The notes: a model not told the origin generated them from the sequence alone. Shown: positions 46,191-54,960, counted from the first letter of the stretch. The stretch: 64,000 nt of DNA from Psychrobacter aestuarii (GCF_904846035.1 NZ_CAJGYT010000001.1:2542001-2606000); one strand, 5' to 3'. Numbers and translations are program-made.

Positions 46191-46634
46191 CCACTTATTT
46201 CTATAGAAAAAGTTTTTATTTTCTATGATTTTAGCTCTATAGGAGTTTATACTGCCACCATTTACACTACTAATTTTGTCTAAGTCGGATGTACCGTCAT
46301 CTTCCCACTGACAGTATCTACATATATCATAACCTGTACCTTGTTGAATATTATAAATTTCAAAGAGAGTATTAAAGCCACAGCATGGGCAAGTAAATAA
46401 TTTCTGAGTGTCACCAACTACTTCAACTACTTCTCCAGTTAATGTTTGATAAAACTCAGACAAAAACCCATTAGTACAACCCTCTAGCTCTTGTTTTATA
46501 GTGTCAAAAAGTGCTGATGCTGTATCCTTTGTTTCACAGTCCAAGGTGTCTATCAGATCGCGCTGAGATATTAATTTCATTCGATATTGACAAATAGTAG
46601 TAATAACATCATTTCTTAAGACTTTTTTTATCAT
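46182..46634 (-). CDS. CPCC zinc-ribbon protein (immunity-like)
   Basis: The 150-residue protein has the cysteine-rich CPCC domain in its second half: LFTCPCCGFNTLFE, then YDICRYCQWEDDG, four paired cysteines that probably bind zinc. CPCC proteins occur next to polymorphic toxins and are thought to act as immunity proteins. The N-terminal 75 residues are helical and unassigned. No strong ribosome binding site precedes ATG 46634. It lies between repeated elements i and ii. Confidence 0.7.
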   Translation of the reverse strand: MIKKVLRNDVITTICQYRMKLISQRDLIDTLDCETKDTASALFDTIKQELEGCTNGFLSEFYQTLTGEVVEVVGDTQKLFTCPCCGFNTLFEIYNIQQGTGYDICRYCQWEDDGTSDLDKISSVNGGSINSYRAKIIENKNFFYRNKWVI

Positions 46635-46679
46635 AATAGTTCAAATTATTTAAGCGGATTGATTATGACAAACATAAGT

Positions 46680-46807
46680 TAAAAGGAAATTACGGCTCCC
46701 AAAATCTATAATTATATTCGTATAAGCTGATAATACAGGTATATTGGATTACAGTATATAAAATCTATAAGTTCTACTAGCTGAAAAATCTAGAATTAAC
46801 ATAACGG
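46680..46807. repeat. AT-rich repeated element, copy ii
   Basis: It shares with copy iii the pattern TTACGG.TCC.AAAA.CTATA.TTAT.TTC.TATAAG followed by a spaced GTATATT, over about 75 bases. It lies upstream of the CPCC gene and joins directly to sohB tail copy B. Confidence 0.7.
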
Positions 46808-46950
46808 GCAGAAGCCACGCTACAGATGGCGGCGGACAAACTGCCTGACCTGTTGGCACAGATTGAATCAAAGCGTTTGGATAAGTTGTTAAAGTAAAGG
46901 TAGTGGATAGCAGATAATAAAAAAGCCTTACCGTGGGGTAAGGCTTTTTC
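46808..46950 (+). repeat. sohB 3'-tail repeat, copy B, with terminator
   Basis: A second copy of the last codons of sohB (AEATLQMAADKLPDL...), the stop codon, the spacer and the terminator, over 140 bases at roughly 93 percent identity to copy A by eye. It has no gene body upstream: a stop codon lies just before it in the same frame. The terminator stem (AGCCTTACC / GGTAAGGCT) is at 46925-46945. Confidence 0.9.
46919..46950. terminator. terminator in tail copy B
   Basis: AAAAAAGCCTTACC and GGTAAGGCTTTTT form a perfect 9-bp stem with an A-run on the left and T-run on the right. It can also end the convergent ankyrin gene. Confidence 0.75.
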
Positions 46951-46968
46951 TATCTTACCGATATAAAG

Positions 46969-47511
46969 CTATTTACTATTTTCCGCATGTTCTTGCATAG
47001 TTTTAAGAACAGGTACCAGCTTATCATTTGTTAGGCTATGTTCTGTTACGCCCTCTAGTATGGTTTCATAACCATTATAAAAATGAACATCACCACCTTT
47101 ATCGAGCATCAACTTTAACAAATCAAGTTCCTCAGGCTGTCCGTTGATGTAAGCTAAAGGAATAATGTTTTTTAAATTTGCTGCGTTTGGGTTAGCTCCA
47201 ACTTCAAGCAAAGCCATAGCAGCACCTACATTTTTCTTGCGCATTGCATAATGTAGCGGAGTCATGCAATAACAGTCCTGAGCATTAACATCAACACCTT
47301 TGTCGATAAGATACTCGATACTTTCACGTGGTGGCATTTCTTTATTGAAATCCATTAAAGAAATATGTAACCAATTCCAATTCTCTACTGGAGTTACTCT
47401 ACTAAAACTACATATGCCAGAATCAACAAGCTTTTCGATTTTATTGAAATCAGCTCGGTAGAGTGCATCTAAAAATTCGATTGCTTGTTCTGTTTTCTTG
47501 TCTATACTCAT
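46969..47511 (-). CDS. ankyrin-repeat protein (immunity-like)
   Basis: The 180-residue protein has three to four ankyrin repeats in its second half, with GVDVNAQDCYCMTPLHYAM, MALLEVGANPNAANL and MLDKGGDVHFYNG. It has no signal peptide. Ankyrin proteins of this size are common immunity proteins in toxin loci. The start is set at ATG 47511 because GGAATATAAA lies upstream; an ATG eleven codons earlier overlaps the sequence preceding it. A 25-codon open stretch (47522-47599) ends 10 bases before the start and may be the end of a lost toxin gene. Confidence 0.72.
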   Translation of the reverse strand: MSIDKKTEQAIEFLDALYRADFNKIEKLVDSGICSFSRVTPVENWNWLHISLMDFNKEMPPRESIEYLIDKGVDVNAQDCYCMTPLHYAMRKKNVGAAMALLEVGANPNAANLKNIIPLAYINGQPEELDLLKLMLDKGGDVHFYNGYETILEGVTEHSLTNDKLVPVLKTMQEHAENSK

Positions 47512-47611
47512 TTTATATTCCTTACTTGTATGTCCGCATATCATTTTTTATATATTTAAAATCATCATTTCTAGGCTTTCCCCTTTGTGGCTGAGGTTGT
47601 CAGTAAGCATA

Positions 47612-47718
47612 GATTAGGAGAAGTTTACGGTTCCTAAAAACTATAGTTATTTTCATATAAGACGGCAATATACGTATATTAAGTAGCAGAATGTAAAGTC
47701 TACTTGTACAGACAAGCG
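47612..47718. repeat. AT-rich repeated element, copy iii
   Basis: Related to copies i and ii (TTTACGGTTCCTAAAAAC and following TATAAG and GTATATT). It lies upstream of the ankyrin gene and joins directly to sohB tail copy C. Confidence 0.7.
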
Positions 47719-47797
47719 GCAGAAGCCACGCTACAGATGGCGGCGGACAATCTGCCTAACTTGTTGGCGCAAATTAAATCGAAGCGCTTGGATAGGT
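47719..47797 (+). repeat. sohB 3'-tail repeat, copy C (truncated)
   Basis: About 79 bases like copy B, but cut before the stop codon and terminator: it ends in GGATAGG and then runs into a T-run. It shares GGCGGCGG with copy B. Several changes have accumulated (TCTGCCTAAC for ACTGCCTGAC), so it is older or more decayed. Confidence 0.85.
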
Positions 47798-47899
47798 TTT
47801 TTTATTGGTAATGCTTATTTACTAAAGTAAAATAATATTTCTCTCTGGAAGTAGTGAGATTAAGATAAAGGCGACTATGATTATATATGGTGCTTTTTT

Positions 47900-48127
47900 T
47901 TAAGAAAATACAACAAATTTTAGCATTCTGTCGTTGGAGTCAATATTTGGGAACATTGATGTGTCCCATTTTAAGTTAGACAGCGCTTTACGGCTGCTAA
48001 ATACTTTATATTGAAAGTCATAGAAAGACTCAAATACTCTTGCGCGAAATAATATCCCAAACGTACATATGATGGTAAAAATTATATACATTAAAAATAT
48101 GAGAAAAAATATGTCTCTGATGCTCAT
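47900..48127 (-). CDS. small membrane protein, truncated paralogue
   Basis: The 75-residue protein has one N-terminal membrane helix (about residues 7-28) and the pattern RARVFESFYDFQYKV..RKALSNLKW. It is a paralogue of the protein at 49711, but ends 26 residues earlier (MLKFVVFS versus MLRFVIQAQKRLPY...VFS), as if an internal part of the C-terminus was deleted. The second helix of the longer protein is lost. Function is unknown. Confidence 0.6.
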   Translation of the reverse strand: MSIRDIFFLIFLMYIIFTIICTFGILFRARVFESFYDFQYKVFSSRKALSNLKWDTSMFPNIDSNDRMLKFVVFS

Positions 48128-48178
48128 TTTTTGTATACTTTAACAATTTTTGGAAGTGTATAATGTATTTATTAAAAA

Positions 48179-48652
48179 TTATTTTTGGTCATCGAACATT
48201 CTTAACTGACAATAGCTTTCTCTAAACCAATAAACGTATATTGTTAAAGTGTTTTTGTTTTTGCTGTTTGGTGTCGATATCGCTAGTGTTTTTTCTTTGT
48301 TGCAGTATTTTTTGAATTTATCATTATCTCCTTCAGTAGATGGATCAATTTCCTGCCATTCTGGCTGTGCTTCAATGTTACGAATTACCTTATTTACTAG
48401 ATTTGAATCTGCATTAGCATAGCTGTAGAATGCAGACACATAACCTGTTGTGGTAGAGACACGATCTATATCATTGGGTTTACCAATATCCTTAGTAATA
48501 TCTTCCATTAAATAATCATAATTCTTTTGCATTCTCTTTACGTCTTCCTGATTAAGTTTAATTCTAGATGCAGGGTTAGTAATGTAATTATGTACATTAA
48601 ATGCGATGATTAGAGTGGACATGATAATAAATAGAATTGTTGATATCTTCAT
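48179..48652 (-). CDS. hypothetical protein with N-terminal membrane helix
   Basis: The 157-residue protein begins with a hydrophobic helix (residues 3-20), a signal anchor, followed by a hydrophilic domain with Asn/Lys-rich loops and cysteines at KYCNK and SYCQL. It would sit in the periplasm. I recognise no family. It is the downstream one of a run of four minus-strand genes (49526 to 48179) with gaps of about 80-95 bases. Confidence 0.55.
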   Translation of the reverse strand: MKISTILFIIMSTLIIAFNVHNYITNPASRIKLNQEDVKRMQKNYDYLMEDITKDIGKPNDIDRVSTTTGYVSAFYSYANADSNLVNKVIRNIEAQPEWQEIDPSTEGDNDKFKKYCNKEKTLAISTPNSKNKNTLTIYVYWFRESYCQLRMFDDQK

Positions 48653-48745
48653 GGTTTAACGTCTCGTTGTTTAACTGGTTCCTTTGTTTTATATAAAAAA
48701 TATAGATAAAAAAACGATACAATGGTGTTGTGATCTAGTGTCTTG

Positions 48746-49024
48746 CTACGTATAAGTGACAAAAAATTCATCTGTAAATTTAAAACCATTAGAAATGTAA
48801 GTAATATAAGTGGCTATTATGGCGTGTGCTAAAGAGAAGTTAATCGTTAGTTTGTTGACAGGCAGTAAGTATTTTCTATTATTATCGCAGTAGTGAAAAA
48901 ACCACTCGCTTCTCTCTAAGCTTTCAAAATTGCAAGGTAAATCTAAGTCTTCAGGTGCTAAAGAAACAATGCGTTTAAGTTGGTTTTCTGCTATCTCAAG
49001 AAGCTTATATTTTTTATCGTTCAT
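48746..49024 (-). CDS. hypothetical protein, unrecognised
   Basis: A 92-residue protein, mostly soluble, with a hydrophobic stretch near residues 62-78. The pattern ERSEWFFHYCDNNRKYLLPVNK is distinctive but not known to me. AGGA lies upstream of ATG 49024. By size and place it may be another immunity-like or antitoxin-like protein; this is only inference. Confidence 0.5.
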   Translation of the reverse strand: MNDKKYKLLEIAENQLKRIVSLAPEDLDLPCNFESLERSEWFFHYCDNNRKYLLPVNKLTINFSLAHAIIATYITYISNGFKFTDEFFVTYT

Positions 49025-49103
49025 TTAGGAAATCCTAGCATCACATTAGTTTGATATGAGCAAGTACATATCAATATTGGCTTGCGATTTTTAAACACTG
49101 AAG

Positions 49104-49526
49104 CTAAATAGCTCTACCGTGCTCCCTAACAAAATCAAATGCATCCACTTCATTATTGCTAGCCTCTCTATAAAAGGTAGAATCCTCGAATATCAAAATA
49201 TCATTCAGATTGCCTTGTATCTTGACGGGCAGACTACCTGAAATAGCAATCTTACCATCTACGGTATATCGCGATATAAGAGCCAGTGTCTCCATCTGAA
49301 ATTGAGCATAATCACCAAAATAGAGAAATAGCCTTGTGAATTTTCTGTCTCTATATACAGTTACATAGTTACTGCCACCGCCAACGCCTATTTTATTTTG
49401 TACGACAATATCAATACAGGTGTCATCGACACAATAGTGAGCTACAGACTTTGGATGAAACATAAAGTATATGACGGTGCAAAGAGCAATTAAAACGACC
49501 GAAACACTTATAGCCATATATTTCAT
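49104..49526 (-). CDS. hypothetical exported or membrane-anchored protein
   Basis: The 140-residue protein has one N-terminal membrane helix (about residues 5-27) and then HYCVDDTCID, two cysteines that could form a disulfide in the periplasm, followed by a beta-rich domain (GGGSNYVTVYRD, SRYTVDGKIAISG). AGAGG stands 6 bases before ATG 49526; the frame is open upstream to a TTG at 49574. I do not recognise the family. Confidence 0.55.
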   Translation of the reverse strand: MKYMAISVSVVLIALCTVIYFMFHPKSVAHYCVDDTCIDIVVQNKIGVGGGSNYVTVYRDRKFTRLFLYFGDYAQFQMETLALISRYTVDGKIAISGSLPVKIQGNLNDILIFEDSTFYREASNNEVDAFDFVREHGRAI

Positions 49527-49710
49527 ATTGCCTCTAATGTGGAATTTTGATATTTTAGGTTTTAATGGTTTCAAAAAGTGTGATGCGCTTGTATATAAGC
49601 ATACAAAGATTTAATTTTTTATAATAAGTTAAAATTAAAAACATCTCATTTAATAAAAGCTAATGTAAATATTATGGTATTCCTATAAGAATTTTTACCG
49701 ATAGTATTAT

Positions 49711-50016
49711 TTAAAAAATAACCTTGTCATCTGATAAGAGCGATATGATGACGAATGAAAAAACGAGCATATAAGGCAGTCTTTTTTGCGCTTGTATGAC
49801 AAAGCGAAGCATTTTGTCGTTCGGGTCGATGATTGGGAACGATGAGGCACGCCATTTTAGGTTGAGCAGTTTTCTTCTGTCGTGTACCAGTTGATGTTTA
49901 AAATCTTGAAAGGAGTCAAAGATTTGCGCGCGTACAACGAGTTTTATGCTTAAAAAAGCAACAATCAAAACATATAAAAATACGATGGCAAAAAAGACAT
50001 CTCTAAGACTAAACAT
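49711..50016 (-). CDS. small membrane protein, full-length paralogue
   Basis: The 101-residue protein has two membrane helices (about residues 7-28 and 80-96) around a basic loop with RAQIFDSFQDFKHQL and LLNLKWRASSFPIIDPNDKMLRF. It is the intact relative of the protein at 47900. Inner-membrane topology with a cytoplasmic loop is likely. Function unknown; the pair marks an internal duplication in the island. Confidence 0.6.
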   Translation of the reverse strand: MFSLRDVFFAIVFLYVLIVAFLSIKLVVRAQIFDSFQDFKHQLVHDRRKLLNLKWRASSFPIIDPNDKMLRFVIQAQKRLPYMLVFSFVIISLLSDDKVIF

Positions 50017-50434
50017 AGATAAATACTCTAAATAATAAGATTAAAACTGAAGTAGCGGTCACGGATGCATGCTCGTCCATGAGCGCTATGGGGTGTGTTC
50101 GGTTTTATAGTATAGAGGCACGGGTTATAAAGCAATTGTTGTGCGTCTTTATGGGGTATTTGAGCGCAGCAAGACACTGTGGTAATGGCGTAAGGTTTTT
50201 GCTTGCTTTTCGCGCAGTGCTATTGTACCGCTCATAGATAATCGCTATTATCTTAGGCGCAGTGTGCCAAAACCTATCTGTAACGGGCGTGCTAATGTTG
50301 GGTAGGATGGCGGCTGTATGATGAGTGACAACATCAGATACCGCAGTTGCTTTGAGGCGATAGGGCAGCTTATATATTCACTAATAACAATACACCATAA
50401 CAATCATTTTTCAGACCAGTGATAGGACTGCTTT
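50017..50434. other. right border of the island
   Basis: About 420 bases with no supported gene. The base composition returns to that of the core from about 50040 on. AGGA precedes the SDR start at 50435. No attachment-site repeat matching the sohB tail was seen here. Confidence 0.35.
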
Positions 50435-51304
50435 ATGCGTAATACGTTAGTAAATTTTGTGACCGATACAGCAAAAAAGGGTAAGGCGCATGCCTATAGT
50501 GCGCTACAGCCAGAGCGCTATTTGGTAGGACTCGAAAAGCAGCAAGCAGGCAAAGACAAGACAATACTCATCACAGGCGCAAGCTCAGGTCTTGGTGAAA
50601 ATATGGCACGGCAATTTGCCAAACTGGGTTATAACTTGGCCATCTGTGCGCGCCGCGAATCGCGTTTAGAGCAGCTAAAAGGCGACTTGAACGAGCAGTA
50701 TCCTGATATTCGTATCGAATATCGCACGCTGGATGTGGCGGACTATAAAGCCGTGTTTGAGGTGTTTCAGGCGTTTGCCAAAGACTTTGGGTCGATTGAT
50801 AAGGTGGTAGTCAATGCAGGTGTTGGCGAGAGCCGCCGCATTGGTAAAGGTCGCTTTGAGACCAATCGCCGTACAGCGGAGATTAACTTTGTAGGGGCGC
50901 TGGCACAATGTGAAGCGGCGATGCAGATTTTTCGTGCGCAAAACAGCGGTCAACTGGTCGTCATATCGAGCATGTCAGCGATGCGCGGTTTGCCACGCCA
51001 TATGACCACATACGGCGCTTGTAAAGCAGGCTTGGCATATTTAGCAGAAGGCATCCGTGCCGATATGATTTTGACCAAATTACCGATTAAAATCAGTACC
51101 ATTTATCCAGGTTATATCCGTACCGAAATCAATACCAATGCCAAGCCGCTGCCGTTTGAGGTCGATGCCGATACAGGGTCACGCGCGATTGTGGCTGCGA
51201 TTGAGTCTGAGGTCGAAGAGGCGTGCGTCCCCAGTGTGCCATGGTCATTGGTGGGGCAAATGATGAAGCATCTGCCGCTGCCTTTGGTCAATAAAATCAG
51301 CTAA
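50435..51304 (+). CDS. SDR-family oxidoreductase
   Basis: The 289-residue protein is a classical short-chain dehydrogenase: TGASSGLGENMARQFA (cofactor binding), VVNAGVGESRR, the catalytic Ser in SSMSAMRG, and Tyr-Lys in TYGACKAG. An N-terminal extension of about 40 residues precedes the Rossmann fold. The substrate is not determinable. It stands alone between the island and a terminator. Confidence 0.85.
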   Translation: MRNTLVNFVTDTAKKGKAHAYSALQPERYLVGLEKQQAGKDKTILITGASSGLGENMARQFAKLGYNLAICARRESRLEQLKGDLNEQYPDIRIEYRTLDVADYKAVFEVFQAFAKDFGSIDKVVVNAGVGESRRIGKGRFETNRRTAEINFVGALAQCEAAMQIFRAQNSGQLVVISSMSAMRGLPRHMTTYGACKAGLAYLAEGIRADMILTKLPIKISTIYPGYIRTEINTNAKPLPFEVDADTGSRAIVAAIESEVEEACVPSVPWSLVGQMMKHLPLPLVNKIS

Positions 51305-51318
51305 TCTGTAGGGATAAT

Positions 51319-51349
51319 AAAAAAGTCCGACTAAGTTCGGGCTTTTTTT
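51319..51349 (+). terminator. terminator of the SDR gene
   Basis: AAGTCCGA pairs with TCGGGCTT (one wobble) around CTAAGT, with A-run before and seven T after. Confidence 0.8.
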
Positions 51350-51588
51350 ATGGCTATGGATTCTTGATTGTGTCTAAAAACTCTCTAAAGCGCAGCAGGT
51401 TTGTTACTGTTTTGCAAATACAGCAGGATTTTTGCGCGATAAGGGGTTTTTATTGGCATATCAAGGGGCTAGGCAGATGACCCTTATATCTAAACCCCGT
51501 ATAATGGGCTGATTTTCTTGTCATCCGCCATATGGCGCGGGATTTATTTTTTTATTTACAGATGTGATATGGGCGTGCGCCAATGTAA

Positions 51589-51636
51589 CCGTTGTCTGTG
51601 TTGATGGCTGAATAGGGCGAGCAACACAGACAACGG
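51589..51636. repeat. 15-bp perfect inverted repeat upstream of the lipoprotein gene
   Basis: CCGTTGTCTGTGTTG at 51589-51603 is exactly complementary to CAACACAGACAACGG at 51622-51636, with an 18-base spacer. It lies about 35 bases before the ATG at 51672 and has no T-run. It could be a stem in the 5' leader or a protein-binding operator. The rest of the gap 51350-51588 holds no gene. Confidence 0.85.
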
Positions 51637-51671
51637 CAGCCGCCTATAAAAGAGCTTGGGAGTAAAGCGGT

Positions 51672-52613
51672 ATGAGTGCAGTCAATCATCAGTGGAAAAA
51701 ATGGCAGCAAATAGCAGGGATTACGGTTGTATGTGGTCTGGCAGTTGCTGGATGTAACCGCTCAGAAGACAAAGCAGAAGAGACGGCTGAAGAAGCCCCT
51801 GTCGTGGTAGAAGAGCCACAAACGCCACTTATCCAGTGTAATGACCCTATGCTAGAAGACCGCCTAAAAGGTGCGCTCGAAAATGGTCTGAATCAAGAGG
51901 CACAGCGTATCTTGGCAGACTATGCTGAGCGTGCCGATATCAGTATCGACAGTGCCGCGCTCAGCACAAAGAGCAACCGCGTGATGATCGATATCAACAA
52001 TGCCAATATCTTGCCAGACGCAAGCGATGGCACTATGACCACTTGTCAAGCCAGTGTGAGCATGACGCTGTCTAGCGAAGACTTGTATCAAGCCAGCACC
52101 TTTGGCGCGGCCAACAACCAGCCCAGCTTGCCTTCGCGTCTTGCTGAGCAAAATATCCGCATCAACAACAATATGCTGATTGATGATGCCTTTACCTATG
52201 TGGTCGGTATGCAAGGCGGACAGCTACAGATGCGCATTGCGGGTCGTCCAGCGATTATCGATAGCGTGTCAGAAGTATTGGCAAGCGCTGTGGTGAAAGA
52301 GCGTATCGATGAAATCAATGCAGAACGCGCAGCAGCCGCTGCCACGCGCCGTAATGAGCAGCGTGCCAACGAAATCCAGCGTACCCCTAAACCGCCACGC
52401 GTCGAGCCAATGCAGCCCACGCAGCCAGCACCTGCCCCTGAGCCAAGTAGCAACAGTGGCAGCACCAGCAGTAGCAGCTCAAGTAGTGCAAATAGCAGCG
52501 CTGCCAGCCAGCCTACTGAGAGCAAGCCTGCCAACCAATCAGGTCTGAACCAAGTGCCGACGGACAAGCAAACCGAAATGGTCATCACTTATGACAATGA
52601 GGCGACCTACTAA
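51672..52613 (+). CDS. lipoprotein with Ser/Pro-rich C-terminus
   Basis: The 313-residue protein has a lipoprotein signal: charged start, hydrophobic helix and lipobox LAVAGC (Cys28). An acidic spacer follows (EDKAEETAEEAP). The central domain (about residues 55-200) is a small alpha/beta unit of unknown function with two cysteines. A low-complexity Pro/Ser/Asn-rich tail starts about residue 245. It should sit on a membrane facing the periplasm. No family is recognised. A ribosome binding site GGGAG is near the ATG at 51672. Confidence 0.75.
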   Translation: MSAVNHQWKKWQQIAGITVVCGLAVAGCNRSEDKAEETAEEAPVVVEEPQTPLIQCNDPMLEDRLKGALENGLNQEAQRILADYAERADISIDSAALSTKSNRVMIDINNANILPDASDGTMTTCQASVSMTLSSEDLYQASTFGAANNQPSLPSRLAEQNIRINNNMLIDDAFTYVVGMQGGQLQMRIAGRPAIIDSVSEVLASAVVKERIDEINAERAAAAATRRNEQRANEIQRTPKPPRVEPMQPTQPAPAPEPSSNSGSTSSSSSSSANSSAASQPTESKPANQSGLNQVPTDKQTEMVITYDNEATY

Positions 52614-52655
52614 TAACAGCGGCTTGAAAGACGCAAGCTGAAAAAATATTGATAC

Positions 52656-52694
52656 AAAAAGCGCCCAGTGAGCAAGACTTACTGGGCGTTTTGT
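52656..52694. terminator. bidirectional terminator, lipoprotein / adenosyltransferase
   Basis: CGCCCAGT and ACTGGGCG form an 8-bp stem with inner extra pairing, an A-run on the left and TTTTG on the right, shared by the two convergent genes. Confidence 0.78.
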
Positions 52695-52729
52695 CGTTTT
52701 AGTCAAATAGCTTGTAGGCGGTATAGTCC

Positions 52730-53335
52730 TTATTCTGCGTTATCAAAGCCTTGTAGCACTGCCGCATTCCACAGCGTCTCGGCGCTATGCTGGGTGTCGG
52801 TACAAAAGCGCGCTGCCACAAACAGCCAGTCAGACAAGCGGTTGATAAAGCCAAGTGCGCTCTGGCGGATAGCATCACTGCGCTCGATACGCAAAGCCAC
52901 GGCTTGACGCTCGGCGCGGCGGCAGACACTGCGCGCAATGTGCAACTGGCTGACAAGCGCTGAGCCTGTTGGCAAAATAAAATCCTTTAGCGGTGGCAGT
53001 GTGTTGTTTAAGTGGTCAATCTGCGCCTCTAGCCACAAGATGTGCTGGTCATTCACGCCTTGATATTCTGGCATGGCAAGCTCACCGCCTAGGTTAAACA
53101 GTAGATGCTGAATGATGGTCAAGGTCTGCATCAGCTCGGCATCTGCTTTATCCCCGTGGTGTGTGGGTGCGGCTGAGAGCTGCGCGCGTACCATACCGAG
53201 CTGCGAGTTCAGCTCATCAACGTCACCCATCGTGGCAAATATGGCATCGGCTTTACTGATACGCTGTCCATCTGCCATGCCTGTGCTGCCATCGTCGCCC
53301 GTACGCGTGTATATCTTGCTTAAACGGTTGCCCAT
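52730..53335 (-). CDS. cob(I)yrinic acid a,c-diamide adenosyltransferase (PduO type)
   Basis: The 201-residue protein is a PduO-type ATP:cob(I)alamin adenosyltransferase, which makes adenosylcobalamin. The N-terminal ATP-binding motif YTRTGDDGSTGMADG is clear, then MGDVDELNSQLG, LPTGSALVSQLHIAR and CRRAERQAVAL, all family signatures. It is cytoplasmic. No other cobalamin gene is near. It converges with the lipoprotein gene and is divergent from cysS. Confidence 0.9.
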   Translation of the reverse strand: MGNRLSKIYTRTGDDGSTGMADGQRISKADAIFATMGDVDELNSQLGMVRAQLSAAPTHHGDKADAELMQTLTIIQHLLFNLGGELAMPEYQGVNDQHILWLEAQIDHLNNTLPPLKDFILPTGSALVSQLHIARSVCRRAERQAVALRIERSDAIRQSALGFINRLSDWLFVAARFCTDTQHSAETLWNAAVLQGFDNAE

Positions 53336-53502
53336 AGTTATGCCTACTTATAAAATTGAGTATTTATGCGCCATTGTAGTATTTTATGCCCATTTTCGCT
53401 AAGATAATCGGCGTCCGCGCGCACCCAGCCGTGCTGCGGCACATATATCTGATATGTATTCGACGATAGTTTTTATATTCTGACCAAAAAGGCGATACCT
53501 TT

Positions 53503-54960
53503 ATGACCACACCTCTTGCCGATGCTGCCACGCAGCTCGCCATCTATGATTCATTGACTGGACAAAAACGTCAATTTCAGCCGCTTGTTGCAGGGCAGGT
53601 GGGCATGTACGTCTGTGGCATGACGGTGTACGACTACTGTCACATTGGTCACGCGCGGGTGATGGTCGCCTTTGATATGGCGGTGCGCTGGATGCGAGCG
53701 CTTGGCTATGACGTCAACTACGTGCGCAATATCACCGATATTGATGACAAAATCATCGCCCGCGCCGCAGAGAATAATGAAGACATCGGTAGCCTAACCG
53801 AGCGCTTTATTGCGGCGATGCACGAAGACGCGACGATGCTCGGCTGCGAGCGACCGACTGCCGAGCCACGCGCCACCGACCACATTGATGACATGCAATC
53901 GATGATTCAAAATCTGGTCACCAATGACTACGCCTATAGCGCGGATAATGGTGATGTGTACTACGCGGTAGACCACTTTGCCGACTATGGCAAGCTCTCA
54001 AAGCGCAACCTTGATGAGATGCAGGCAGGCTCGCGTGTCGATGTGGACAATGACAAGCGCAATCCGTTTGACTTTGTCTTGTGGAAAGCAGCAAAGCCCA
54101 ATGAGCCACACTGGGCATCACCATGGGGCAACGGGCGTCCAGGCTGGCACATTGAATGCTCGGCGATGTCGACCAAGTGCTTGGGACACACCTTTGATAT
54201 TCATGGCGGCGGGCATGACTTGCAATTTCCGCATCATGAAAACGAAATTGCCCAATCTGAAGCCAGCACGGGCTGTGAATACGCGCGCAACTGGATGCAC
54301 GTGGGCTTTATCAATGTCGATGGCGAAAAGATGTCCAAGTCACTGGGTAACTTTTTTACCATTCGCGACGTAATGCAGCAGTATTTGCCTGAGACCATTC
54401 GCTTTTTCTTATTATCCAGCCATTACCGCAGTCAGGTAAACTTCTCAGACAGCGCCTTGACCGAAGCGCACAATAGCCTAAGCCGCCTGTATCACGCATT
54501 AAAAATCGCTGAGCAACAACATGACGCGCTGCCCACTGATGCCGCCACCACCGATGCGGCGTATGCCAGTGAGGCAGGTCAGCAGTTCATCACGGCGATG
54601 AATGATGACTTTAACAGCGCTGCGGCAATCAGCGTGCTGTTTGGGCTGGCACGTGATGTCAATCGTGCCGTCAAAGCAGAAGACATGACAAGCGCACGCC
54701 AAGCTGCCAGCCATCTCAAAGCACTTGCCGCTGCGCTGAACCTGTTGCGGCAGCCTGCGTCGCAGTTTTTACAAGCAGTGGTCGGTGACGACAATGCAGA
54801 TGGCCTTAGTGACAGCGCCATTGATGCGCTGATTGCCGAGCGCGCCGCCGCCAAAAAAGACAAAAACTTTGCGCGTGCTGATGAGATACGCGAGCTGTTA
54901 AAAGCAGCGGGCATTGAGCTGGAAGACAGCCGCAGCGGCACGACATGGCGCCGTGCGTAA
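53503..54960 (+). CDS. cysS: cysteinyl-tRNA synthetase CysS
   Basis: CysRS charges tRNA-Cys. The 485-residue protein has the zinc/active-site start [18 protein letters not shown] (HIGH motif), the zinc ligands in WHIECSAM and the His pair in FPHHENE, and KMSKSLGN. The C-terminal helical anticodon region is complete. The start at 53503 has only a weak GGCGAT upstream. A terminator follows 55 bases after the stop. Confidence 0.95.
   Translation: MTTPLADAATQLAIYDSLTGQKRQFQPLVAGQVGMYVCGMTVYDYCHIGHARVMVAFDMAVRWMRALGYDVNYVRNITDIDDKIIARAAENNEDIGSLTERFIAAMHEDATMLGCERPTAEPRATDHIDDMQSMIQNLVTNDYAYSADNGDVYYAVDHFADYGKLSKRNLDEMQAGSRVDVDNDKRNPFDFVLWKAAKPNEPHWASPWGNGRPGWHIECSAMSTKCLGHTFDIHGGGHDLQFPHHENEIAQSEASTGCEYARNWMHVGFINVDGEKMSKSLGNFFTIRDVMQQYLPETIRFFLLSSHYRSQVNFSDSALTEAHNSLSRLYHALKIAEQQHDALPTDAATTDAAYASEAGQQFITAMNDDFNSAAAISVLFGLARDVNRAVKAEDMTSARQAASHLKALAAALNLLRQPASQFLQAVVGDDNADGLSDSAIDALIAERAAAKKDKNFARADEIRELLKAAGIELEDSRSGTTWRRA

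Noticed and set aside
44730-50040. Integrative element or prophage remnant
   Set aside because: No integrase, transposase, tRNA attachment site or phage gene is visible; the direct repeats match the sohB end and not typical insertion sequence ends.
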